A stretch of 64,000 nt of DNA from Castanea sativa (taxonomy: Eukaryota; Streptophyta; Magnoliopsida; Fagales; Fagaceae): assembly GCF_040712315.1 (NCBI RefSeq), contig NC_134020.1:46547751-46611750 (forward strand), read 5' to 3'. The notes beneath the pieces were generated by a model, which was not told the DNA's origin, did no database searches, and saw only the letters and a list, made by a program, of their open reading frames with translations. The stretch's first letter is position 1. Every line of letters starts with the position of its first letter. A program made the translations under genes and the position numbers. This document shows positions 24,001-33,968 of the stretch, piece after piece.

Positions 24001-24383
24001 TACAAGTTGGTTATGTGTGTTAACAAATTGACTTCCAATAAGAGCAGTATGAGTATGTGATTTGCTAGCAAATCTGATGCAATACTGTTTCATGACAATC
24101 TATGCTGTAGGAAATCAAACAAGGGTTTTTGGCACACAAACATGCTCTATTGGCAGCTAAGAACTTGAAAATATTGATGATGGGAGGAAGAGAAAGCAAA
24201 ATGGCAACTTATAAGGCTAGTTCAGCAATGGCAATTGTTTCGCTTGGAAGGACAGAAGCAGTTGCACAATTCCCGTTCACAACAATTATTGGATGTATTC
24301 CTGGCATGATCAAGTCCAAGGATCTGTTTGTGGGGAAAACAAGAAAGCAATTGGGTCTAGAACCAGATGTTGTACACGATTAA
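21056..24383 (+). CDS. AIFM2/FSP1-like FAD/NAD(P)H-dependent oxidoreductase
   Basis: Four exons join in phase: 21056-21174, 21606-21862, 22815-23266 and 24111-24383, giving 366 aa, close to the roughly 370 aa of animal AIFM2/FSP1. The N-terminal FAD-binding Rossmann motif is IIGGGVAGS (G17-x-G19-xx-G22); the second dinucleotide motif, for NAD(P)H, is LIVGGGPTGVE (about 137-147); and the FAD-contacting IFAIGDITD lies at about 266-274. The family reduces quinones; animal FSP1 regenerates ubiquinol and vitamin K to suppress lipid peroxidation. A plant role in quinone or lipid-radical chemistry is inference. The start Met precedes a hydrophilic leader (MEGQELEGQKKK) and has no clear targeting peptide. 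Intron 1 holds a CT microsatellite and intron 2 a SINE-like insert. The closest Arabidopsis homologue, recalled, is At3g44190. Confidence 0.93.
22028..22190 (+). mobile_element. SINE-like insert in FSP1 intron 2
   Basis: GTTAAGCTGTGGCTAC resembles a degenerate box A and GTCCAGAGTTTGATCCC a box B. The stretch continues with CCTACGTGTTGGGCCTCACC and ends after GAGGGAGAGTGTTAGAATT. It is a tRNA-derived SINE candidate. Confidence 0.35.
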
Positions 24384-24852
24384 AGTTGAATGGGTGTGTC
24401 TGTTGTGTATATTTTACGTTCAAAAAGAGAACATAAATGGTCTTAGAACCTCAAGGTAACATGATTGAGATAATAAATAAAACAGTGTGATGGTGTGAAT
24501 TTACAAGGATTCAATATTATTACTGAAATCTGAAATAAGGTATAATAGAGCAGTTTTTGAATCTTTCAGCATAGCATGCACGTTGCTTCAAGAATTCTAA
24601 TGTCTTTTTCTGGGTACATTGAGCTGCCAAGCTCGTGATTGGATTTGTCACCTCTTTTTTTTCTTCTCATTTTCTTTTTGTTCTTCATTTTTTGTCAAAT
24701 GATAGGAGACCTTTGCCAGTTTTATATCACCCATTTTATAAATTTCTTCAAGCTTTTTCCACCTCCCTCCCTCGTGTGGCTTTATAATTTATAATCTTCT
24801 ATTTTAAATCCAGAAGTAGTAATAGTATTTTAGTTATAAGAAAATATATTTA

Positions 24853-24853
<1 letters not shown>

Positions 24854-24927
<74 letters not shown>
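24854..24927. repeat. Compound CT / TA / CA microsatellite
   Basis: CT repeats run into TA repeats at about 24887 and then a short CA stretch. It lies about 470 bp downstream of the FSP1-like stop codon. Confidence 0.95.
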
Positions 24928-25264
24928 TTACAATTGTACATCATTGATCGTACCATATTATATAAATCGGCAAGTAACAACATCTTGGGTGTCTCAAAGG
25001 GAGAAAAAGATAAAGTATTATGGGTAATGCAAGAAAATGCCAGAAGATGCAAAAGAGGTACAAAAGTTCGCCACCCAGGCACACCTGTTAGGCCCTTCTA
25101 ATGGTAAGAATCAAACAATGTCATAGAGAGATTTAAATTAATGACCTCTAGTATATGAAAACTTAATCCCAGTTTTGTGCGTGTGTTGTTGATAGGATAG
25201 TATTTCAAATTTACGGCATTCGCTTCATAATAATTGCTTTCATTATCAGATCAAGATAATAATT

Positions 25265-25345
25265 TATTTGATTTATGATATAGGCGGGAATTGAACTCCA
25301 GATTTCTTATTTGAAGATAAGAAACTTTACCAATTAAACTCAAAA
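25265..25345 (-). mobile_element. tRNA-like SINE head, minus strand
   Basis: On the minus strand GAGTTTAATTGGTAAAGTTT (box A-like) is followed after an anticodon-arm-like inverted repeat by GGAGTTCAATTCCCGCC (box B-like). It is close to tRNA geometry but lacks an intact acceptor stem, so SINE head or tRNA pseudogene. Confidence 0.45.
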
Positions 25346-27093
25346 TTTAATCTAAGTTGGAATGTATTATTAATTGGCGTTTTAGGGTACTTTTAATACA
25401 ATTAATTTCTTATTATTCGATATAAGTCACATAATTAATTGATTATTAATTATTTAGTGAGATTCCTAACTCTTACATTTCAATCTTATCAAGCCATTAT
25501 AATAAATAAATCAACTTCTCCTCTTCAAAATAAAAAAAAAGCTACAAAATTAGAATTCATCTATAAATTATTTGCAACTCAACTCTTGTTTTTCTAATCC
25601 AACTTTTGTTTGGAACTCTCCAACTCTCTCTAAAAGAAAACTCATATGTTAGCGATATATGTTAATCAAGATTCAATGTACTTGTTTCTCAAAAAAAAGA
25701 AAAAGATTCAATGTACTTGTACCACTTGTAATACTGTAGTACTTGTATTGCATTTTAGGATTAGTATAATTAACCTACTTTTTGTAAATTGTTCATATAA
25801 TCTCCCCCCTCCCAATAAAAAAACAAATAAGATGAGAAATTTGATCGTATGTTCTCTTTATGAAAAGAACCAATCAAAGCTAACGAGTTATGAAGCTTTT
25901 GGCATGAACTAGTTAGCCTGATATAAATCTCTCCATACATACCCCCAATAGGTTCAAAAAATTCATATAGTAAAGATATAACACCTTAAGCCTTTTGTTA
26001 TGGATGTAAGTTGTCCAGGCCTATCCACATTAATATTTGTTTTTGCTCTCTATTTCTCTTTCCACTCTCTCTCAATATATCAATCCCATAAATAATTCTA
26101 ATATGGTATCATGGTCAATCCTCAGAAAGGGGGAGCGCTCTCAAAATAGTTGTCGAACAATCACTAGTAAAGTTGTCTATAAATAGCTAATAACCAATAT
26201 TATCATTGCAGATATCATATATACTACCGTTATCTAGTTACTTGCGATCTTTTCATATGCTAATGTCATCATTTTGGCAACTAACATCACCATCATCCAT
26301 GCATTGCAATCGTCATTTGGCCACAGTTGACACTGACTATCGTTGTTTGGTGTCACCAAAATCTTTCTCATGTGTTCCATTTTACGTCTTGCATTCCAAA
26401 TTCAAGATTTCATCTAGTATTTACCTTGAATTTGAGGTGTGGTGTTATAGATATTAATTTAAATTAATACAATATATTTCGTACCAGTTGTACTACATCC
26501 TAAGATTAGTATATGATTAGACTAAGATTAATCACTGTATACCCCCAATAACTCAACGCAATACAATAATTTTATACGGCAAAGATGTACGTAGCATCTT
26601 AAAACTTTTTACTGTGGATGAGGCCCCACCAAACCAAATAATGTTAATATTTTCTTGTACTCTATATTTCTCTCTTTTCTCTCTCACTCTCTCAATCCAA
26701 TAAATAATATATTCTAATATCATGATTGCCAAGGATTTTATTAATTTCTTTACCTTGAATTTTTGTTTTTATAAAAGTGCATGTTCTTGTCTAAGAAAAT
26801 TAATTATAGAAATTTTGTTATTGCTGTTTACAAACAAAATTATTTCAAAATTGAAATTTATAAAATTCTATCTAAGATTGATTATGCCTAAGAAATATTA
26901 AGTAAATTAATAATATAATCAATTAAAAATGAAATGTTAAGAGAACTGATTACAAAAAACTTGATTAATAGTTTTTCATCTTAAAAAGTGAGAAGAATGG
27001 TTTTAAATAAAAAAATATAATTAAAAAAAATTAAACATATATTTTTATTTGAGATTTTATTTTAAAAAAAATTTCATTTTGAGTTATTATCTT

Positions 27094-28718
27094 AAAGCAT
27101 TTGCATTGAGTCTTGTAAATGGTATATGTTGGGGAATGTTAGCATCAAAGCACAAAACAAGCCATTACCCGGACTTCTAATTGTAAAATTTTTTACAGTA
27201 CTGCTATTTTTTTTTTTTTTTGTTGCTACAGCACATTTCAGGGGGACAAATTTCACTGTTCATGAATAGTAGCTGTATATATTTGACTTTTCAGCCCCTT
27301 TTCATTACACCTGTGGGTCCCTTGCACTGTTCACGGGACTCACAAACTTTACTTTTTAACAACTTTTTAATTAAAAATGGGTTTCACAACACTATTCACA
27401 CATTTAAAAATTATTTTGTTACAGTGTTTTCAGTTTTTAGTTTTAGCAAAATAAGTTCTATCCAAACGGACCCTCTCTATTTGTCTTTTCTTTAGTCCTC
27501 ACTCACTCCCTCTCTCATAGCTTTCTCTTTCTCTCTCATGGTGTTGGGTTTTTACTAGCATGAGTTCGGCATGGGTGTGGTTTGTTGCAATCGGCGTGTG
27601 GTTGGTTGAGATCGACGTGGGTGTGCTTGGTTGGGTTTGCTTGGTCCAACGTGGGTAGTGGGTGTGCTTGGTTTGCCTTGCTTGGTCCGATGTGGGTAGT
27701 GGGTTGGTTGAGATTGGTTGGCCCTCCAAGCTAACAGAACAGAGAAGCAAAGATCGGTCTTATCTCCACTGATCTGCTGTGCTTCAGTGGTGGATGGCTA
27801 TGGTGGTAGTGGGTTTGATGAGTGTGGGTGTGTGTGTGGTTGGGTTTGTGATTGATGTGGTGGGGGGTCCATTGGTGGAGGTGGGGGTTGCCATGGTGGT
27901 GGTGAAGGGATGGGTTTTTGTTATGGGTCATCTGTGGGTGTGTGTATATGGAGGTGGGGGTTGCTGTGTTGGTGGTGGGGGGGGGGGGTTGAGTTTCACT
28001 GTTTGCTATTGTGTTGTGGGTTTGGTTCATGGTGGTGGTGGGGATGGGTGAATGATGGTGGTGATTGATTGTCTATTGTGGTTATGGAGGTTTATGGGTT
28101 TGGGTGTTGTGTGTGTGGTAGTGGGTAGTGTGTTGATGTGGTTGTTGGTTGCTTTAAGGTAGAATGTGAATGGTAGTGGTTTGCTGGAATGCGAGTGGCG
28201 GTGGCGGTGATCTTTTAGACACAGTGAAATGGAGAGGAAGAGTATAGGTTGATGGTGGTGGTTTTGGTTGTGTTAATGGTAGTTATTGATGGCAGCGGTG
28301 GTTTTTTTTTTTCCTGGTGGTTGCTGGGTTTTTTTAATTATTTTTTGAGAAATGATATGTCCACAACATTTTTACAACAAATCCTAAGTGGCAGGATGTT
28401 ACTGGTTGTTATTGTTGGGGCAAAAAAGTAATCTTAGTGTTAGGTTCAAATTTGAACCAATAACAACTAACCACCTATGATTTGTTGTAAAAATGTTGTG
28501 GACGTAGCACCTCTCTTATTTTTTATGAAGAGGAAGAGGGACAGAGAGAGAAAGAGTAGAGGAAGAGAGAGAAAGAGGTGGTGAAATTAATAATTTAATG
28601 AATAGATGAGATAAATTAGATATGAGATGTTAGGTGTATTATAAAATGATATGGTATAATAAATAAAGTAACTTTTAAGATGGTAAAATGAGATAATTTT
28701 TAATCGGATGTGAATGGT
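27094..28718. mobile_element. Large non-autonomous TIR element with G/T-rich interior
   Basis: The left end AAGCATTTGCATTGAG resembles the GAGCATT termini of 6884-7865, and the right end GATGTGAATGGTC resembles the inverted terminus. The interior is TGGTGGTGG- and GGGTTTG-rich (27590-28300), the complement of the A/C-rich block in 6884-7865, and hosts a hAT-like MITE piece (about 27231-27476) and a foldback MITE (28347-28515). The target duplication is not evident. Confidence 0.35.
28347..28515. mobile_element. Foldback MITE, about 169 bp
   Basis: The left arm GAGAAATGATATGTCCACAA continuing CATTTTTACAACAAATC is mirrored at the right by GATTTGTTGTAAAAATGTTG followed by TGGACGTAGCACCTCTC. The arms are long and nearly perfect, so the transcript would fold into a hairpin. 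Confidence 0.65.
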
Positions 28719-28832
28719 CGACTTCAAATTGCATCAAACTAGCCTTGATTAAAGCAAAAAAAAAAAAAAAAAAAAATCCGAGTGATTGTCTAAATGATAT
28801 ATATTTAGAAAGTAATATTTTTATGACATTAG

Positions 28833-28835
<3 letters not shown>

Positions 28836-28904
<69 letters not shown>
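28836..28904. repeat. AT microsatellite, about 69 bp
   Basis: An uninterrupted alternating AT tract, probably highly polymorphic. Confidence 0.95.
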
Positions 28905-28906
<2 letters not shown>

Positions 28907-29237
28907 CTCAACCTTTAAGTACCCATTATGTGACAAAAATTGATAATCAGATCAATCTCTAGCGTGAAGTGAATATATTCAATTGGAAAAAGCCTTTGAA
29001 TGGCTAAATGTTCATCCTTGGGTTTAGCTGAGTCCAAGGAAGATTCTCTCTCTCTCTCTCTTCTAAAAAAGAATACCTCCCCCTGGATCAAGTGCTACTT
29101 GGATTTATATATATGTTAGCCAAAATACATCTAGACTCTACATTTGGATGGTTAGTATTAGATTTTCTTGATACTTGTCCCATCAAGGTCTTACTAGAAA
29201 GTTTTACATCAAGGTGTGAGCTGTGTGAGCATGATTC

Positions 29238-29897
29238 ATGGTCATTTTCTCATTAATGCGGTTAGCTAAGTGGTTACAGTGCATTTAATGCGGAGGAAAT
29301 TATTGCTTTTTTCTTCCTTTTTCTTCTCTTCCTTGTTCAGTGCCAAGTCACCCTTTTTCTCTCTTGGGTTGCGTCTTACTCCCTTCACCCTTAACTTTTG
29401 CCTTTTCGAGATTAGATAGGAGTCTTCGGTGCCCTTGTCAACTGTAGTAGTTCAACCTCTTTATAGATTAGGTGAGTACTTTCCAAAGGCATACCGCTAA
29501 TATTCCACGAAATTTACCTCATCAGAAATGCCCTTATCTATCCTATCAGCTGTTTTGGATCACCCCCCATGGTCATTTTCTCATTAATGCGGCTAGCTAA
29601 GTGGTTACAGTGCATTTAATGCGGAGGAAATGATTGCTTTTTCCTTCTTTTTTCTCCTTGTTCAGTGCCAAGTCACCTTTTTTCTCTCTTGGGTTGCATC
29701 GTACTCCCTTCACCCTTGACTTTTGGCTTTCCGAGATTAGATAGAAGTTCTCGGTGCCCTTATCAACTGTAGTAGTTCAACCTCTTTACAGGTTAGGTGA
29801 GTATTTTTCAAAGGTATACCGCTAATATTCCACGAAGGTTACCTCCTCAAAAATAGCCTTACTTATCCTATAAGCTGTTTTGGATAACAAACAACCC
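29238..29897. repeat. Tandem duplication, 2 x 330 bp, LTR-related
   Basis: Two copies start at CATGGTCATTTTCTCATTAA (29238 and 29568). Each contains TTAATGCGG-GCTAAGTGGTTACAG and GCATTTAATGCGGAGG, resembling the CATTAATGCGGCCAGGG and TTTAATGTGGAGGTAGC blocks of the Gypsy LTRs at 44228-44979 and 54774-55516. This suggests a remnant of a related LTR that was then duplicated. Confidence 0.65.
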
Positions 29898-31064
29898 CCC
29901 CCCCCCCCCCCCCCACCCCACAGCTCTCGAGACTAATTATACCAATACCATGACCATAAATGAAAGCAAATATCAGAAGGAGTTTCCTTCTTCTTCTTCT
30001 TCTTCTTTTTTTTTTTTTTTTTTTCTGGGTCATTTTATTTTATGCCACCCCAAAGAGCCCACGTCATACATAATTCTGCTGTGGTGGATTTAGATATGCA
30101 GATAGCAGAGGCAGCCAGCCAAATCTAGAGCATGATGTCATGTCAGGGATGTCCCAAAAGTCTGACTGCAACCGCATCTTCTGCGTTAATAAAAGCACAG
30201 TAAATTAAAAAGCAAAAGGATATGGTGATTATGGAGGCAAAAACTACATCTCAATCAGTCAGTCACCTAATTCCATCATGCAAAATCATCCATAAAATCA
30301 CATAAATACTGCCATCATCAACTGCATATCATCACCAGTAATCATCCCAGCTGTATTCTATCCCCTGGTCTCTCTGTCATGTTTGGTTGCACGAAAGAGA
30401 ATGAAAGGGACGAGATATTAAAGAAAAAAAATGTTAGGGGCATGTGTGGTAATTGTTAAGAATGACTTATTGTGGGATTTAACTAATAAAAATGAGCATG
30501 AATTGATAAAAGAAGTTGAAAATATAACTGGAGTGATAAGTAGAACTCATTTTTATTAACTCTACAGTACTCTATAAAATTGGTCAAAATTTTGATATAG
30601 GAAATTTCTTAACGAGCATTTTATTATGTCGGTTAACATAACCCAAAAGAAAAATATAATAAAAAAAGTGAAAAAAGTAAAAACAAAATATGTTTAAATG
30701 TAAAGAAGAAAAGAAAGGAAAAAGATGGACAATTTATCCTCTTAAATTATCAATTAATAAAGATACGAAAGAAATTTTACAAAAGAGTTAAACATTGTAA
30801 AGGGTACAATTATATAAGAGTAATTTTTGGATTAGAAAAAGAGTGGCGCCCAACAAAACCTTTTGCATTCTATTCTCTTTTCTTTCTTTATTTTCATTTT
30901 GGGCATTGATTATTGCACATTAATTGTTAGTACGCATCACATATTTCAAGTGTTAAATATGGCAATATTTAAAAAATATGGACTATGATCACTGCGCACT
31001 TTTGGTAAGATGGTCATTTTACAAGTATAAATTCTTGTGGGGAAGAGCTATGGCTGAAATCTCT

Positions 31065-31137
31065 TAGAAGGAGTTTCACACACATATATACTTAGATTAA
31101 GTTAGAGTAAAACTTTTATCTTGTATAAAAAAAAAAT
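31065..31137 (+). mobile_element. SINE 3' fragment (same family as 4387-4545)
   Basis: GGAGTTTCACACACATATAT followed by ACTTAGATTAAGTTAGAGTA and an A-rich tail matches the 3' half of the minus-strand SINE at 4387-4545. The 5' head is degenerate. Confidence 0.5.
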
Positions 31138-31558
31138 AATACTATGTGAATGAAATTATAAACAATGCATGCGAACTATACACTAAAAAGTTTCTAAGAA
31201 TATTTTCATTTTCATTTTAACCAAACAAAAGAAAGCCTTCGTATGACCTTCCTTCGCTTCCCTTTCCACATAATCAAACATAACCTAATTGCTCCTATGG
31301 CTACCGGGCGTCTTATGCATCAATGCTAGAAAGTAGAACTCCATCAAAACCAAAGCAAAGAACACGGAAGCAAAAAAAGATAAAAGCACATCAATCAATC
31401 CATAAAAACATCATGCAAAATCTTCTCCTCGATTACATTAACGCCGTATTAAGTGTATACCATCATGATCATATGTAACCACTTGGCCAGTTCTTGACTC
31501 TTGAGGCTCAGCCCTTCCCAGCTGTACTCGTACGTGCTCCACTGCTTAGTTCTATATC

Positions 31559-31592
<34 letters not shown>

Positions 31593-32109
31593 GGGAGCAT
31601 AGCAACCTGCAATAGTGTAAGCCAAAATGGAATATCTGTGAAGCTGCTAGAGCCTAGAGGCACTTGCGCAGCTCGAGAAGACTAGCATAGCTATCTATCT
31701 AGCTAGGCTGCACAGAGATTAGCACTTGCTGTTATTGGTTGCAGCTACAAAGGCATATATAACGGAATACATATGATCGTACTACTGGTATTTGACATTG
31801 TTAGTATATCTATGCCCCAAAAATTGACGTCAGTTTCTAGATCAACGAGTTCCAGGTGAGATCTTAGGAGGGTTTTGGCACGTGCTTGGAGAGAGAGAGA
31901 GAGAGAGAGAGGTACAGTTGCTGTGAGAGACGTCACTGAAGACGGCGCTGTCATATCCATGGAGATGGTTTTATTTGATGAATATTGGTTAGGTTGAGGT
32001 AAATAATCAAGATATATTGTTTGGGTCTGTGACTGTGACTCACTGTGTCATATAATCCCAAGTGGCTGCATGAGCAATCATTTTTATGTGGATATCTTTC
32101 AATACCTTC

Positions 32110-32116
32110 TATAAAT
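32110..32116 (+). promoter_or_regulatory. TATA box of the CLE gene (candidate)
   Basis: TATAAAT lies 121 bp upstream of the CLE start codon, which would leave a short 5' UTR of about 90 bases. A GA-rich tract (31891-31911) further upstream could bind GAGA-binding factors. Confidence 0.45.
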
Positions 32117-32230
32117 TCGAGTTGTTTCTTCTCTATTTCTTCACTGTCTCGCCCATCTTGCTCTTAAAAACTATACTAGTAGTTTATTTATAGCTCATCC
32201 TAGGTTCAGTCGCAATACCCTAATAAGATA

Positions 32231-32799
32231 ATGGCCTCAAGATCCATGTTTACATGTTTGGCTTTCCTTCTGGTTTTGTGCTTTGTGCTCATGGAGGATG
32301 CTTCTGGTCCATCTCTTTCTCTCTATCACGCACACACAAACACACTAAAGTAGACAATAATAAGGTAGTTGTCATTTAAAAAAAAAAATACATTAGCTAT
32401 TTTGTAATTAAAGTTGCTGTTTTTGGCAGATTGCAATACTGGGTATGGGTGCTTCTACACCAAGCCTTCTGTTTCCTTGATGACTCAGAACAGAAAGGTC
32501 CGTTTTAACACATATATATGCTTCTAAAGGGTTTGAGTGGTGGTTTCTCTCCTAGTTTTTTCTGCTTATACTTTTTTACTTCAATACAAGTTGTTAATGT
32601 TGCAGCAACATTTACTCCATTTGTACAGGTGCTTGCTGGTTTGGAGGAGAAGAGGGAATCTGTGAAGGTTGGCCTGCAAGGATCAGCAACCAGTGTGAAT
32701 GGTGGAAGCTTTGTGGGTTATGAGTTAAGGAATGTTCCCTCTGGCCCAGACCCGTTGCACCATAACAGGGCCAGTCCCGAAAAGCCTAGAACTCCTTGA
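32231..32799 (+). CDS. CLV3: CLE peptide precursor, CLAVATA3-like
   Basis: Three exons join in phase: 32231-32306, 32430-32497 and 32629-32799, giving 104 aa. Residues 1-25 are a secretory signal (MASRSMFTCLAFLLVLCFVL, then MEDAS). The CLE dodecapeptide RNVPSGPDPLHH lies at residues 82-93, followed by N and a ten-residue tail RASPEKPRTP. Known CLV3 is RTVPSGPDPLHH, also with a C-terminal tail; most CLE genes lack introns, whereas CLV3 has two. Exon 2 here ends in NRK, as I recall for Arabidopsis CLV3, and ELR precedes the peptide in both. The processed, hydroxylated and arabinosylated peptide would act outside the cell on CLV1-type receptors to limit stem cells in the shoot meristem. The exon 1 donor (G|GTCCAT) is weak but is the only in-phase choice I see. 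A close paralogue such as CLE40 is the main alternative. Confidence 0.85.
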
Positions 32800-33868
32800 A
32801 ATGTTACCTATATATAACAAAGCTCTTTGAAGTACCCAGTTAATTTTCGGATCACATTTTGATTGTACTTAACTACCCAGTTAATTTTCTAAGACTTGTA
32901 AATAGGTTTTTCTTGTCATGTCCCTCCTTTTTCTGTTTTTGGGTAACATATGTTTGTATTGTTGAATATGTGGCATATATAATGCATATATATATGGTTT
33001 GTGCTACTATATACGTCTTGCTCTTTTGCTTGGACTTTTTGTAGTATACCTTGTTCAGATGTCACAAAGCAAATGCAGTTCTTGGATCATCAAGCAAACT
33101 AAAACTGTCCATCTGTGCTCGTATTTCAAAATAGTAATAAACTTAACAAATCTGGTGAACCTGACCATGAATAATTAAATTCAAATCAATTAAGACATAA
33201 AAAAAATGTAATTAAAAAGAATTTAATTATAATGGTAACATCACTGAGATGGATGTGATTGTTTTGGGCTGGGAAGAAACCCCGTTTCACAGTAAAATAT
33301 GACTATTTATGCTCACATCCTGTTCCCGGATTGGAATAGAATAGGATCAATGAACTGTGACATGCATGAGTACTAATAGCGTTCTGCAATAACTAATTAA
33401 CCTCAAGCTTTCAGAGAAATGTGACAATGCTGACGCCAATACCAGACACTTGTGAAATCATTAGGTTCATCTCAAATGTTGAAAACTGAAAAGATAGTGT
33501 GTATATGTATAAAGTAATGGTAATAGAGAAAATGAAGATTATTTGGTATTAACTGGTGCTTAGAGTCGCAATTGATTTAAACAACTCTTTTGTTGGGTGA
33601 AGTGCTGCACAAGCAAAATGATTCCAATTGGAAATACAAAACAAAGTCAGCTTAATTAGGTGGTTTCCGTAAACAATAAGAGAAAGTAACCAAATTCAAA
33701 CCGTCACATACTTTGTAATAAACACAATTCTCAATTACTATTGGAATTGCAACATCACTTTTTCTTTTTGTACAGGACTTGCAACATTACTAATTTATAG
33801 TGAATGGCATAAAGCCAGGTTTCATTACATAATTTAAGCAATAAAGAAAAAGGATTTTCATGAATTGC
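32800..33868. other. CLE 3' flank and intergenic spacer
   Basis: AT-rich sequence between the CLE stop codon and the 3' side of the receptor kinase. I see no ORF with family signal and no clear transposon. In Arabidopsis the CLV3 3' flank carries regulatory elements; no specific motif is claimed here. Confidence 0.5.
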
Positions 33869-33968
33869 TCAAAATAAATACAATTCACAAAGTTCATTAC
33901 CTCCTAGCCTCAATTAATGTTTCCCTAGAATGAAGAGATTTTTTCTAAGCCATAGAGTCATATTGTAC

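Larger units (their letters stand above)
24384..32109. other. Intergenic, repeat-rich, no gene seen
   Basis: About 7.7 kb between the FSP1-like 3' end and the CLE promoter. Content: compound CT/TA/CA microsatellite (24854-24927), a SINE-like piece (25265-25345), a large G/T-rich TIR element (27094-28718), an AT tract (28836-28904), a 330-bp tandem duplication (29238-29897), a 20-bp C run (29895-29914) and GA tracts at 31561-31589 and near 31891-31911. No supported gene. Confidence 0.65.

Noticed and set aside
25265..25345. tRNA gene candidate
   Set aside because: Box A and B resemble a tRNA but the acceptor stem does not pair and the bases deviate; a SINE head is more likely.
27731..28051. 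Overlapping ORFs of about 90-99 aa on both strands
   Set aside because: They come from TGGTGG/GGGTTTG repeats in a TIR element; composition is biased and no domain is seen.
28675..28911. 78-aa ORF with alternating Ile-Tyr
   Set aside because: Direct translation of the AT microsatellite.
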